Shown here piece by piece: positions 1 through 10,216 of a stretch of 64,000 nt of DNA (the stretch's first letter is position 1; the number at the start of each line of letters is the position of its first letter). A program made the translations under genes and the position numbers. Origin of the DNA: Nocardia brasiliensis (GTDB taxonomy: Bacteria > Actinomycetota > Actinomycetes > Mycobacteriales > Mycobacteriaceae); assembly GCF_011801125.1 (NCBI RefSeq), contig NZ_CP046171.1:5084001-5148000 (forward strand), written 5' to 3'. Below the pieces are notes generated by a model. It searched no databases, was not told the origin of the DNA, and saw only the letters and a list, made by a program, of their open reading frames with translations.

Positions 1-215
1 GACGGGATGGCCAGCATCATCACCGGCAACGTGATCGCGGTCTGCACGAACGACACCAGCGCCGCCGCGTTCGGTTCGTCGACCAGAATCCACTGCGCGC
101 CGACCGTCTGCATCCACGTACCGAGATTGGAGATCAACTGCGCGATCCACAGCGCGCGATACACCTTCGACCGCATCGGCGCCCAGGTAGAGACGGTAGT
201 AGCCACAGTGGTCAC
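1..215 (-). CDS. MFS transporter, N-terminal part (cut by window start)
   Basis: Only the first 71 codons are present. They read as a cytoplasmic start followed by a first membrane helix with the motif LWIAQLISNLGTWMQTVGAQ, then DEPNAAALVSFVQTA and a second hydrophobic stretch (LPVMMLAIP). This is typical of the drug/siderophore exporter branch of the major facilitator superfamily (MFS_3/EntS-like). The substrate cannot be told from this fragment. The GTG at 215 is chosen because TAGGCT lies seven bases upstream, which suggests a leaderless transcript; an in-frame GTG at 206 is the alternative. An inverted repeat just upstream may be its operator. Confidence 0.8.
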   Translation of the reverse strand, partial: MTTVATTVSTWAPMRSKVYRALWIAQLISNLGTWMQTVGAQWILVDEPNAAALVSFVQTAITLPVMMLAIP

Positions 216-222
216 TCCCCGG

Positions 223-274
223 AGCCTAGCGTCCCGGACCACCCGGCCCACTCACGCAGTGGACCGGGTGGTCC
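223..274 (-). promoter_or_regulatory. Promoter -10 box and inverted-repeat operator of the MFS gene
   Basis: On the minus strand TAGGCT (228-223) sits seven bases before the GTG start. Upstream, 15-base arms at 236-250 and 260-274 (core GGACCACCCGG) pair at 14 of 15 positions around a nine-base loop. The repeat covers the expected -35 region, so it could be the binding site of a TetR/MarR-type repressor. A terminator role is less likely because no T-run follows. The operator role is inferred. Confidence 0.5.
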
Positions 275-635
275 GGCTCGAACCAGCTACGCGCGACCAC
301 CTCGGCAACGATCCGCCCGTCACGCTGTGGGGCGGGGTCCAGGTTCAGCGCAGAGCCGCGACCATCTCGGACGCACCTGCTCGGCCTCGGGCCGGGTCCA
401 TCACGACCGCCTCGGCGTCCGGCCCGCGGGCGGTACTGGACACCGCGGCGGTGATGACATGCGAGCGACGGGTGCGAACAGCGCCGACCACGCACTTCCG
501 AGTCGGCACCGCGCAGATGCGGCGAGTCCGGCTACTCGCGGGTGTCCGCTGACTTGTTGGCCCGCGAGGGCCAGGGCCGTGGTGCCGACCGCGCACGTCC
601 GAGGCACCCGCGGTGCGGCTGCGGCAGGAGTCGGT
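275..635. other. Intergenic stretch without supported gene
   Basis: Between the MFS promoter region and the end of the EamA-like gene. Open frames exist on both strands, but none has a recognisable protein sequence or a good start site. Nothing further is seen. Confidence 0.5.
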
Positions 636-1553
636 CTACTCGAGCTCGGGTCGGGGGTCTGCTGACTGTTGGCTCGCGGTGAGGATCAGGGCCGCGGTGA
701 GGACGGCGGCTCCGGCGAGGCCGGTGGGGGTGAGTCGTTCGCCCAGGACGAGGGCGGCGAGCACCGCGCCGGTGAGCGGTTCGAGCAGGGCGAGCACGGC
801 GGCGGTGCCGGAGCCGGTGTCGGGGAGACCGCGGAAATACAAGGTGTAGGCGATCGCGGTGGGGACCAGTCCGAGCACGAGGATCAGGGCGATACCCGCG
901 ACGGACGGCTCGAAGGCGCTGCCCGTCGTCACGGCGAGCGGGGCGAGCAGCAGTGCGCCGCCGGTGAATCCGAGACCGGTCGTGGTCATCGCGTCGAGAC
1001 CGGGCACGGGTCGCGCGTTGATGACGGTGACCGTCGAGAACGCGGCCGCGGCCGCGACGGCGAGCGCCGCGCCCACGAACAGACCGGCGGCATCGACCGC
1101 GTCCGACGGCACACCGATCAACAACGCCAACCCGGTCAGCGCCAGGCCGATCGTGCCCACGCGGCGACGATCCAGGCGACGGCGGCCGGTCACCTGTTCG
1201 AGCAGCGCCACCACCACCGGCGACGTGCCGATGGTGAGCAACGTCGCGACACTGACCGACGAGGCCGCGACGGCGCCGAAATAGCAGGCCTGGAACGCCG
1301 CGGCCAACGCCGCGACCGCACCGATCCTGCGCCACGCCCGCGCGTCTCGCGGCCAAGATCGGCGCGTCACCGCCAGCACCGCGACCAGCAGCAGCCCGCC
1401 GACCGCGAGCCGACAGGTGGCGACCGCGACCGGCGACAGCCCGGTAGCCCGCCCGAGCAACGTGCCGAGCAGCCCGCCGGTGCCCCAAAGCATTCCGGCA
1501 CCGACAAGATAAACCAGCCCCGAACGGCCGGCCGTGGACAGAGTTGTAGACAT
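636..1553 (-). CDS. DMT-superfamily (EamA/RhaT-like) transporter
   Basis: A 305-residue integral membrane protein with about ten hydrophobic segments and two EamA halves. The first helix contains GAGMLWGTGGLLGTLLG and the second half contains IAYTLYFRGLPDTGSGTAAV, both typical of drug/metabolite exporters of the EamA family. The length matches the family (about 300 residues). The ATG at 1553 is preceded by an AGGAG ribosome site; an upstream in-frame extension (about 39 codons) lacks family similarity. It is probably an inner-membrane exporter of amino acids, metabolites or drugs, with substrate unknown. The gene stands alone, with no co-directional neighbour within 400 bases. Confidence 0.88.
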   Translation of the reverse strand: MSTTLSTAGRSGLVYLVGAGMLWGTGGLLGTLLGRATGLSPVAVATCRLAVGGLLLVAVLAVTRRSWPRDARAWRRIGAVAALAAAFQACYFGAVAASSVSVATLLTIGTSPVVVALLEQVTGRRRLDRRRVGTIGLALTGLALLIGVPSDAVDAAGLFVGAALAVAAAAAFSTVTVINARPVPGLDAMTTTGLGFTGGALLLAPLAVTTGSAFEPSVAGIALILVLGLVPTAIAYTLYFRGLPDTGSGTAAVLALLEPLTGAVLAALVLGERLTPTGLAGAAVLTAALILTASQQSADPRPELE

Positions 1554-2191
1554 GAGAAAGTGCTCCTGCGACAGAGGGATTGGGGTCGCGGAAGCGAGGT
1601 GCACAGCGAATACCGAAGCGCCGCACTCCACCTGAGCCACGCGCACAGCGCCGCACCGAGCCGTAGCCACCGAGCGAAACCGCTACGCCCACCGGAGACA
1701 TCGCTACAGGCCAGCGGCTGGACGGCCCGGCCGGTCCTCCGTTCCGAACGAGGACACCCGTATTCGAACGCAGCTGGCCGCCGGACTCACGACCGAAGCA
1801 TTGCGGAGGTCCGCACACGGAGTCCGTCATCAGACGCGCGGCAGCAGCGAACGCCGAAGCACGCACTGCGGACGCAGCCGAAGGAAGGTCCTGTCCTCGA
1901 ACCGGCATGACCGGAGTCCAGCGCGTAGGACGCAGCTAGGCCGAGTCCCTGGTCACGCATGGCTGCGGCGAAGGCGGAGGTACGCACCGGCACCACGCAG
2001 GCGGAGGTACGCAGAGCAGGCGCAGCAGGACGAAGTCCTTCCACAGCCGCGCACGGCCGGAGCGAAGGCGGAGGTACGCCTACACCTCGCTAGGAGGCGG
2101 GCGGCGGGGTTATCGGGAAGCATCGATGCACGGGGCGATACTAACGTTCGTCGGCTCGCTTTGTCTCTCCGGTATCCCTGGCGCGGGGCCG
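1554..2191. other. Long gene-free stretch holding a short dispersed repeat
   Basis: Several long frames cross this stretch, but their products are Arg/Ser/Ala-rich and unlike known proteins. The only clear structure is a set of short direct repeats (see the repeat at 1803-2079). This looks like non-coding DNA degraded by repeat expansion between the EamA-type gene and the DUF3841 gene. Confidence 0.5.
1803..2079. repeat. Interspersed short direct repeats (GCGGAGGTACGC family)
   Basis: The 18-base word GCGAAGGCGGAGGTACGC occurs exactly at 1968-1985 and 2062-2079. Its 12-base core GCGGAGGTACGC occurs again at 2001-2012 and, with one change, at 1803-1814. Partly matching copies lie between. Read on the minus strand the repeat would encode Tyr-Leu-Arg-Leu-Arg or Arg-Thr-Ser-Ala-Phe motifs, but no continuous gene is apparent. 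Function unknown; it may be a small repeated element of the chromosome. Confidence 0.65.
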
Positions 2192-2716
2192 TTATGGGTG
2201 TGTGCGGAGGTCGGGGTCGGCGGCGATGCGGGCGGCGGTCTCCTGGTCGGGTGGGTACGGGACAGCCCTGGTGAGCCATTCGCGGCGGAGTTCGGGGATG
2301 GTGACTTGGCGGGAGTCGCGCTTCCAGGTGGGCGTGCCGGACCAATCCATCTGGTCGGGGGCGTCGGCGAAACCCATGGTGTGTGCGAGGTAGTCGTTCC
2401 AGGCGCCGTAGGAGGTGACGAGCGTGCACCGTTCGGGCACATCGAGTTTCAGCAACCAGCGGCCGTGCGCCCATTCATGGTCGCCCAGTAGGAGATTCGC
2501 GGTGGTCCGCACCTGCGCGGCACGCAGCGCGCGACCGGGCCAGCACCACACCGGCGGGGCGTCGGCGCAATCCATACCGCGCCTTGCCATCTCGGCCGTC
2601 ATCGCCTCGAACGCGGTCCGCCAGTTCGGCGTGACCCGCGCCCAGCTCGCCCGATACCGGCCGCTCGTGCGCACAGCCGCAACGACTTCGGGCGCCTGCA
2701 ATGTCCACAGTCGCAT
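2192..2716 (-). CDS. DUF3841 domain protein
   Basis: A 174-residue soluble protein. It begins MRLWTLQAPEVV and contains the Trp-rich patterns APPVWCWPGRALR and GAWNDYLAHTMGF, which fit the DUF3841 family. Members have no established biochemical role. The ATG at 2716 is chosen because similarity starts exactly there; the reading frame extends further upstream but into the TetR gene. It lies seven bases downstream of the TetR-type regulator on the same strand, so the two are probably co-transcribed. Confidence 0.72.
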   Translation of the reverse strand: MRLWTLQAPEVVAAVRTSGRYRASWARVTPNWRTAFEAMTAEMARRGMDCADAPPVWCWPGRALRAAQVRTTANLLLGDHEWAHGRWLLKLDVPERCTLVTSYGAWNDYLAHTMGFADAPDQMDWSGTPTWKRDSRQVTIPELRREWLTRAVPYPPDQETAARIAADPDLRTHP

Positions 2717-2723
2717 CGTGCTA

Positions 2724-3350
2724 TCACTCTGCCGAGTCGGCGTACATCTGCAGCATCTCCTCCAGCAGGGCGAGGACCGCGTCGTCGACCTCTGGCTTCG
2801 GGTAGACGCCCCGCACCACGGCCTGACCCGAGAAGACGTGCAGCGCAAGGTAGAACAGCGGCTCGCGGACGCGGCGCGGATACCGGCGCAGCACGCCGGT
2901 ATGCTCGACCGCGGCCACGATCTCGTCGTAATAGGTCTGCACGGTGGGCGCAATCCGCGCGCGTAACTCGGCGTCCGAGCGCGCCGCGAGGTAGATCTCG
3001 CGCAGAGCGTGGGTGCTGTCGGCGGATTGGGCCGCCCGCAGGAACCGCAGCGCGCTGTCGAGCGGATTCGCCTGTTCCTCCAGGTGTTCCATCATCAGGA
3101 GGAAGGCGATCCGCTGCCGGTCGACGATCTCTTCGGCGGTGCGCACGATCAGGTCCAGCCTGCCGTCGAACTGCCGGAACATGGCGCCGACGGAAAGCCC
3201 TGCGCGACCGCAGATCTCCTGCACCGTCGTGCGCTGGTAGCCGACCTCGCTGATCGCGGCGATGGTCGCGTCGACGAGCTTGGCGACGGTCGCGGCACGG
3301 CGTTGCTGTTGTGTCCTGCGTGGTCGCGATACTTCGGCGCTACCGGTCAT
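2724..3350 (-). CDS. TetR/AcrR-family transcriptional regulator
   Basis: A 208-residue protein. The N-terminal helix-turn-helix spans about residues 20-65 (VDATIAAISEVGYQRTTVQE, then AGLSVGAMFRQFDGRLDL), followed by an all-helical ligand-binding domain. The ATG at 3350 is preceded by AAGGATGG. It is immediately upstream of the DUF3841 gene (seven-base gap), so it may regulate its own two-gene unit. No clear operator was identified in the upstream gap. Ligand unknown. Confidence 0.88.
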   Translation of the reverse strand: MTGSAEVSRPRRTQQQRRAATVAKLVDATIAAISEVGYQRTTVQEICGRAGLSVGAMFRQFDGRLDLIVRTAEEIVDRQRIAFLLMMEHLEEQANPLDSALRFLRAAQSADSTHALREIYLAARSDAELRARIAPTVQTYYDEIVAAVEHTGVLRRYPRRVREPLFYLALHVFSGQAVVRGVYPKPEVDDAVLALLEEMLQMYADSAE

Positions 3351-3867
3351 GACTGTCCATCCTTCCCGCAACCGCGAACGCTACCGTCCGGGGAGGCAGA
3401 GTGATCGGCGCCACAATGCGACCACCCATGCCGACCACACTCCCTCCGGCGACCACAGAACACTCGGCCACGACGACACCCGTTACCGATTCGCTCGCCC
3501 GCCCCACCGACCGGATAGTGCTCGCGAGCTCGACAGCGACAGCGACAGCCTCCCAAACGCCCACCTAAACCACATGGCTCACCCCTACCGGAATCGCTGC
3601 GGCGACAGCCTTGACCAACGCTCTCGGCCACCGCATGCCCCGCAGGCACCACCACCGCAACAGGCGACCCATCCCCCTGCGGTGGTGCCGAGCGCCCGCA
3701 ATAGCTCTGCTCCGCCCACTGGATCGACCGATCGCGACTACGACCCGCACCGCACCGCACCGCAACAGACATCGCGCCGATGACCGGCTCCGGACAACCC
3801 TCTCGGCATGCCGGTCCGACCTGCCGAAACCCCGGTCGTGCCGGGCGACATCGGTACCATCGCCCTC
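3351..3867. other. Gene-free stretch between divergent genes
   Basis: It separates the minus-strand TetR gene from the plus-strand lipoprotein gene. Frames on the minus strand (for example one with low-complexity Ala/Val content) have no recognisable start or family. The stretch must hold the TetR promoter. The lipoprotein promoter is visible at its right end (TACCAT at 3855-3860). Confidence 0.45.
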
Positions 3868-4656
3868 ATGGCGGCTCATCTCGTGCGGTTCGGCCCGATC
3901 GTCCTGCTCGCGCTTCTCGCGGTCAGCGCCTGCTCGAGCGGGGAGTCGGATTCCCCGTCGAGCCCGCCGGATCAGACGCTGATGGGCCGTACGTTCCTTT
4001 CGACCGGGGTCGAGGGCACGCCGATTCCCGGTGGCGGCCCGCTCCGGCTGACCTTCAAGGACAACCGGGTCACCGCGGACGCGGGCTGCAATACCCATTC
4101 GGGCACGGTGGCGGCGGAGGACCGGAAGCTGGTCGTGTCCAGCCTGGCGAGCACCCTGATGGCCTGCGGCGGCGACCGCCAGGGCGCCGACGAATGGCTC
4201 AGCGGCTTCCTGAACTCGCAACCCGGCTGGCAGCTCGACGGCCCGAAACTGACCTTGAAGAACGACAACCTTACGGTCATCATGCTGGACAAGAAGGTCG
4301 CCCAACCCGACAAACCGTTGCGCGGCACCACCTGGGTCGTCACTGCGCTGCTCACACCGGAGGCGCAGATCCGTTCGCAGACCATCGATGACGTGAAACC
4401 GACCCTCACGATCTCCCCCGATGGCAAGGTGTCCGGCACCGCGGGCTGCAATACGATGAACGGCAGCGCGACCGGTACCGACCCCGACCTGTCCTTCCAG
4501 GTCGCCACCACCAGGATGCTGTGCGCGCCGGAGGTGATGGAGGTCGAGCAGGCGGTCTTGAAGGCGTTGGACGGCAAGGCGAACGCTACCGTCGACGCCG
4601 ACACCCTCACCATCAAGAACGAGAACGGCAACGGCCTGGTGCTGCACGCGCAGTAA
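3868..4656 (+). CDS. META-domain lipoprotein (two HslJ-like repeats)
   Basis: A 262-residue predicted lipoprotein. The signal peptide ends in the lipobox LLAVSAC about 20 residues from the ATG at 3868, followed by a Ser/Pro linker. Two META (HslJ-like) domains follow: the first has DAGCNTHSGTV near its middle and ends at the NDNLTVIMLD region; the second has TAGCNTMNGSATG and RMLCAPEVMEVE. The paired GCN motifs and conserved Cys suggest one disulfide per domain. It should be anchored on the outer face of the membrane; the role of META proteins is not established beyond stress resistance in some bacteria. TACCAT lies seven bases before the ATG, indicating leaderless transcription and supporting this start over one 20 codons upstream. 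Confidence 0.82.
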   Translation: MAAHLVRFGPIVLLALLAVSACSSGESDSPSSPPDQTLMGRTFLSTGVEGTPIPGGGPLRLTFKDNRVTADAGCNTHSGTVAAEDRKLVVSSLASTLMACGGDRQGADEWLSGFLNSQPGWQLDGPKLTLKNDNLTVIMLDKKVAQPDKPLRGTTWVVTALLTPEAQIRSQTIDDVKPTLTISPDGKVSGTAGCNTMNGSATGTDPDLSFQVATTRMLCAPEVMEVEQAVLKALDGKANATVDADTLTIKNENGNGLVLHAQ

Positions 4657-4701
4657 ATTCGCCCCACCCCGCCGACGTCGAACACCGATACCATCGGCGA
4701 C

Positions 4702-5616
4702 ATGCCAGCAATCCGCACCGACCTCGGCGAGATCGAACTCCGCACCACCATCGACGATCCACTGATCGCAGAGTTACACGCTGGTCAACGGGCGACGGAG
4801 GACGCCGACGACGCGCTCAAGGAGCTGCGCGAGCAACTGACCGGCCCGCACGTCCACGGCGTGGTGACGGTGCGCCGAGCGGGTGCCGTGACAGCCTGGA
4901 CGCTGTTGATCGACCCGAACGATCCGGAGCGGTACCTGCTGGCCGTGCCGGTCGTCGACGCGGGTGAGACCGACACCTATCGCGCCATGCTGACCGCCGC
5001 CCTCGACGCGGCGCGCTCGTCGGAATACGTTGCGGTGCAATGGATCGTCCAGGACCCCGACGGCGCCGCGGTCGCGGCCGCCCTCGGCGCGCAGCCGCAT
5101 CTAGAACTCGAAAGCCAGTGGCGCGCCGAACGCGGCGAGTGGCCCGAGACCACGGCGGCGCAGGTCGCGGCACTCCCGACCCCACCGAACCGGGAAACAC
5201 TCGCCCGCTACGCCGACCTGTACACCGCCGCGGGCCTGAGCCGCTGCGACGACAACAGCTGCACCGACCACTGGACCGCCGACACCGTCGGCGCCCTGCT
5301 CGCCGACCGTGACGAATACCTGCACACCACCTTCACCCTCGGCTACTTCGACGCAGACGGCACGCTTCAGGCCGAAGCCTCGGCCGGCGTGTACGGCGAC
5401 ACCGCAACACTGGCCATCGTGCACGCGCAGTCCCCCGCCCCGGACCTGACCGCCCTGCTGACGAGCACCCTGCACCGCCTGCACCGCGATCACCCCGAGG
5501 TCCGGACCGCCGACGTATCAGCAGACCCCAACGACGATCCCCTGCACAACGCCCTCACCGCCGCCGGATTCACCTTGCGCGGCAACGTCACCGAGTACCG
5601 CGTCGCTGTGGACTGA
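4702..5616 (+). CDS. GNAT-like protein of unknown substrate
   Basis: A 304-residue soluble acidic protein. The C-terminal half (from about residue 160, NRETLARYADLYTAAGLSRC) alternates strands and helices and ends HPEVRTADVSADPNDDPLHN-ALTAAGF, a pattern seen at the end of tandem N-acetyltransferase (GNAT) folds. The N-terminal half looks like a degenerate second copy. A clear acetyl-CoA pyrophosphate loop is not visible, so activity is uncertain. Start ATG at 4702 with TACCAT at 4689-4694, again leaderless. It faces tpiA across a strong shared terminator. Confidence 0.6.
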   Translation: MPAIRTDLGEIELRTTIDDPLIAELHAGQRATEDADDALKELREQLTGPHVHGVVTVRRAGAVTAWTLLIDPNDPERYLLAVPVVDAGETDTYRAMLTAALDAARSSEYVAVQWIVQDPDGAAVAAALGAQPHLELESQWRAERGEWPETTAAQVAALPTPPNRETLARYADLYTAAGLSRCDDNSCTDHWTADTVGALLADRDEYLHTTFTLGYFDADGTLQAEASAGVYGDTATLAIVHAQSPAPDLTALLTSTLHRLHRDHPEVRTADVSADPNDDPLHNALTAAGFTLRGNVTEYRVAVD

Positions 5617-5617
5617 A

Positions 5618-5659
5618 CGTCGAAGGGCCGAGCACCTAGTGGTGCTCGGCCCTTCGACG
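5618..5659. terminator. Strong bidirectional hairpin terminator
   Basis: Perfect 18-base arms at 5618-5635 and 5642-5659 with a six-base loop lie between the stop of the plus-strand gene (5616) and the stop of tpiA (5671). No clear T-run follows, as is common in actinobacteria. It should terminate both converging transcripts. Confidence 0.85.
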
Positions 5660-5670
5660 AGGCAAAACCC

Positions 5671-6456
5671 TTACGGCAGTGGGCCGCCCGCGGCGATCGC
5701 GGAGAGGGTGGCGAACTCGTCACCCTTCAGCGAGGCGCCGCCGACCAGCGCGCCGTCGATATCGGTCTGCTTGATCAGCTCGCCGATGTTCTTGGCGTTG
5801 ACCGAGCCGCCGTAGAGCACCCGCAGCTCGGCGGCCACCTCCGCGGCGGCGAGCTCGACGAGCTCGCCGCGGATGGCGCCGCATACCTCCTGCGCGTCGG
5901 CAGGGGTGGCGACCTTGCCGGTGCCGATCGCCCAGACCGGCTCGTAGGCGATGACGATCTTCGAGATCTCCTCCGCCGTCAGGCCTTTCAGCGATCCACG
6001 CAGCTGCTCGAGGTTGTACTCGACATGCGCCTTCGCCTCGCGGACGTCCAGACCCTCGCCGATGCAGACGATCGGGGTGAGCCCGTGCTTCAGCGCCTGC
6101 TTGGCCTTGGCGAGCACGGTGGCATCGTCCTCGCCGTGGTACTGCCGCCGCTCCGAATGCCCGACCACCACATAGGTGCAGCCCAGCTTCGCCAGCATGG
6201 CGCCGCTGATCTCACCGGTGTAGGCGCCGGCGTCATGCTGCGAAATGTCCTGCGCGCCATAGGTGAGCAGGAGCTTGTCGCCCTCCACCAGGGTCTGCAC
6301 GCTGCGCAGATCGGTGAACGGCGGCACGACGGTGACGTCGACCTTGGCGAAGTACTTCTCCGGCAGGGCGAACGCGATCTTCTGCACCAGCGCGATGGCC
6401 TCGAGGTGATTGAGGTTCATCTTCCAGTTGCCCGCGATGAGCGGCTTGCGTGCCAT
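5671..6456 (-). CDS. tpiA: Triosephosphate isomerase
   Basis: Interconverts dihydroxyacetone phosphate and glyceraldehyde 3-phosphate in glycolysis/gluconeogenesis. The 261-residue protein is full length. Visible are the substrate Lys in AGNWKMN, the electrophilic His in VVVGHSERR, the catalytic Glu in [13 protein letters not shown], and the phosphate-binding LYGGSV and ALVGGASL loops. It is the last gene of gap-pgk-tpiA, three bases downstream of pgk, so it is co-transcribed. In many relatives secG follows tpiA; here the next gene is convergent and unrelated. Confidence 0.98.
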   Translation of the reverse strand: MARKPLIAGNWKMNLNHLEAIALVQKIAFALPEKYFAKVDVTVVPPFTDLRSVQTLVEGDKLLLTYGAQDISQHDAGAYTGEISGAMLAKLGCTYVVVGHSERRQYHGEDDATVLAKAKQALKHGLTPIVCIGEGLDVREAKAHVEYNLEQLRGSLKGLTAEEISKIVIAYEPVWAIGTGKVATPADAQEVCGAIRGELVELAAAEVAAELRVLYGGSVNAKNIGELIKQTDIDGALVGGASLKGDEFATLSAIAAGGPLP

Positions 6457-6459
6457 TGC

Positions 6460-7674
6460 TCAGCCCTCCAGCACCGCGATGCCCGGAAGTTCTTTGCCCT
6501 CCAGGTATTCCAGCGACGCGCCGCCGCCGGTCGAGATGTGCGAGAAACCGTCCTCGGGCAGGCCGAGCGCGCGCACGGCCGCGGCCGAATCGCCGCCGCC
6601 GACCACGGTGAACGCACCCTTACCGGTCGCCGTGACGATGGCCTCGGCCAGCCCACGGGTACCCGCGGCGAAGTTCTCGAACTCGAACACGCCCATCGGG
6701 CCGTTCCAGAACACCGTCTTCGCCTCGGTGAGCAGCGCCGCGAATCGATCGGTCGACTCGGGACCGATGTCGAGACCCATCCAGCCGTCCGGAATCTCGT
6801 GCGCCGGAACCACCTTCGAGTCGGCGTCGGCCGCGAACTTGTCCGCCGCGACGATGTCGCGCGGCAGATGGATCACGTCGGCGTACCGCTCGAGCAGGCT
6901 CTTGCAGGTCTCGATCATCTCCTCCTGCAGCAGCGAGGAGCCCACCGAAAGACCTTGGGCGGCAAGGAAGGTGAAGCACATGCCGCCGCCGATGACCAGC
7001 GTGTCGACCTTCGGCGCGAGCGCCTCGATCACCGCGAGCTTGTCGGAGACCTTCGAGCCGCCGAGCACCACCGCGTACGGGCGCTCGGTGTCGGTGGTCA
7101 GCTTCGCGAGCACGTCCACCTCGGCCGCGACCAGCTTGCCCGCGTAGTGCGGCAGCAGCTTTGCCACGTCGTAGACCGAGGCCTGCTTGCGGTGCACCAC
7201 CCCGAAACCGTCGGAGACGAACGCACCGTCGTCGCCGACCAGCTCGACCAGCGCGGCCGCCAGCTTGGCCCGGTCCGCGTCGTCCTTGCTGGTCTCGCGC
7301 GCATCGAAGCGGATGTTCTCCAGCAGCAGCACGTCGCCGTCGGTCAGGCCCTCCGAACGCGCGAGCGCGTCCTGGCCCACCACATCACCGGCGAGCTGGA
7401 CGTTGCGGCCCAGCTCCTCGGCCAGCTTCGCCGCGACCGGAGCCAGCGACAGCTTCGGGTCCGGCGCGCCCTTCGGCCTGCCGAGATGGGCGGTGAGCAC
7501 CACCTTGGCGCCGGCCTCGACCAACGCCTTGATGGTGGGGACCGACGCGAGAATGCGACCGGGATCGGTGATGCGACCGTTGTCGTCGAGGGGGACGTTC
7601 AGGTCGGAGCGCACCAGCACGCCCCGACCCTCGACACCCTCGCTCAGCAGATCGTCGAGCGTCTTGACACTCAC
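6460..7674 (-). CDS. pgk: Phosphoglycerate kinase
   Basis: Transfers phosphate between 1,3-bisphosphoglycerate and ADP. The 404-residue, two-domain protein starts [10 protein letters not shown] and shows [24 protein letters not shown] and [12 protein letters not shown] in the N-domain. The C-domain has [31 protein letters not shown] and the nucleotide loop [13 protein letters not shown]. It sits between gap (99 bases upstream) and tpiA (three bases downstream) in one unit. Confidence 0.98.
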   Translation of the reverse strand: MSVKTLDDLLSEGVEGRGVLVRSDLNVPLDDNGRITDPGRILASVPTIKALVEAGAKVVLTAHLGRPKGAPDPKLSLAPVAAKLAEELGRNVQLAGDVVGQDALARSEGLTDGDVLLLENIRFDARETSKDDADRAKLAAALVELVGDDGAFVSDGFGVVHRKQASVYDVAKLLPHYAGKLVAAEVDVLAKLTTDTERPYAVVLGGSKVSDKLAVIEALAPKVDTLVIGGGMCFTFLAAQGLSVGSSLLQEEMIETCKSLLERYADVIHLPRDIVAADKFAADADSKVVPAHEIPDGWMGLDIGPESTDRFAALLTEAKTVFWNGPMGVFEFENFAAGTRGLAEAIVTATGKGAFTVVGGGDSAAAVRALGLPEDGFSHISTGGGASLEYLEGKELPGIAVLEG

Positions 7675-7773
7675 TGCACCATCCCCTCCGGACGCGGCTG
7701 CCCCGTCGTCCGCGCGCGCACCATGACCGTTCGAGCCGAGTGATCGCCGAATTCGTCTTGCCCGATCATGGCC

Positions 7774-9232
<1,459 letters not shown>

Positions 9233-10216
9233 TCAGGCCTCGTCGAGCAGTTCGGCGGTGACGGCCGACTCGGTGTCGGGCACGCCGAGCTCCTTGGCGC
9301 GCCGGTCGGCCATCGAGAGCAGGCGCCGAATGCGGCCCGCTACAGCGTCTTTCGTCATCGGCGGATCGGCGAGCTGGCCGAGTTCCTCCAGCGAGGCCTG
9401 CCGATGCTGCACGCGCAGCTTGCCCGCGGCCGCGAGATGGTCCGGCACCTCGTCGCTGAGAATCTCCAGCGCGCGCTCCACCCTGGCCGCCGCGGCGACC
9501 GCGGCCCTGGCCGAACGGCGCAGGTTGGCGTCATCGAAGTTGGCCAGCCGGTTCGCGGTGGCCCGCACCTCGCGGCGCAGCCTGCGCTCCTCCCAGACGA
9601 TCCTGGTGCCGTGTGCGCCCATCCGGGTGAGCAGCGCGCCGATGGCCTCGCCATCGCGCACCACAACGCGGTCGGTGCCGCGGACCTCGCGGGCCTTCGC
9701 GGTGATGCCGAGCCTGCGGGCCGCACCGACGAGCGCGAGCGCCGCCTCCGGGCCGGGGCAGCTGACCTCGAGCGCCGACGAGCGACCCGGCTCGGTGAGC
9801 GAGCCGTGCGCGAGAAACGCTCCGCGCCAAGCGGCTTCGGCATCCGCGATGCTGCCGCCGACCACCTGCGCTGGCAACCCGCGCACCGGACGACCGCGCA
9901 CATCGAGCAGGCCGGTCTGCCGGGCCAGCGCCTCGCCCTCCTTCGACACCCGAACCACATAGCGCGAGGTCTTGCGCAGACCACCCGCGCCGAGCACGTG
10001 CACATCGGAACCGTAGCCGTACAACTCGAAGATCTCCCTGCGGAGTCTGCGAGCGATGGAACCCATGTCCACCTCGGCCTCGACGATCACCCGCCCTCCG
10101 ACGATGTGTAGACCGCCCGCGAACCGCAGCAGCGCCGACAGCTCCGCCTTGCGGGAACTGACCTGCGATACCGTGAGCCTGCTCAGCTCGTCCTTCACAT
10201 CGGCTGTCATCGCCAC
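9233..10216 (-). CDS. whiA: WhiA-family DNA-binding regulator
   Basis: A 327-residue protein of the WhiA family: an N-terminal degenerate LAGLIDADG-type domain (about residues 20-210; [27 protein letters not shown]) followed by a helix-turn-helix domain (about 230-315; [20 protein letters not shown]). WhiA is needed for sporulation septation in Streptomyces and is kept in non-sporulating actinobacteria. The GTG at 10216 follows GGAG; an ATG two codons later would give the classical ATGA overlap with yvcK. It lies at the end of rapZ-yvcK-whiA. Confidence 0.96.
   Translation of the reverse strand: MAMTADVKDELSRLTVSQVSSRKAELSALLRFAGGLHIVGGRVIVEAEVDMGSIARRLRREIFELYGYGSDVHVLGAGGLRKTSRYVVRVSKEGEALARQTGLLDVRGRPVRGLPAQVVGGSIADAEAAWRGAFLAHGSLTEPGRSSALEVSCPGPEAALALVGAARRLGITAKAREVRGTDRVVVRDGEAIGALLTRMGAHGTRIVWEERRLRREVRATANRLANFDDANLRRSARAAVAAAARVERALEILSDEVPDHLAAAGKLRVQHRQASLEELGQLADPPMTKDAVAGRIRRLLSMADRRAKELGVPDTESAVTAELLDEA

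Noticed and set aside
532..1908. 458-codon minus-strand frame over the EamA-type gene
   Set aside because: It is a different frame from the recognised transporter; its product is Arg-rich and includes the short-repeat region.
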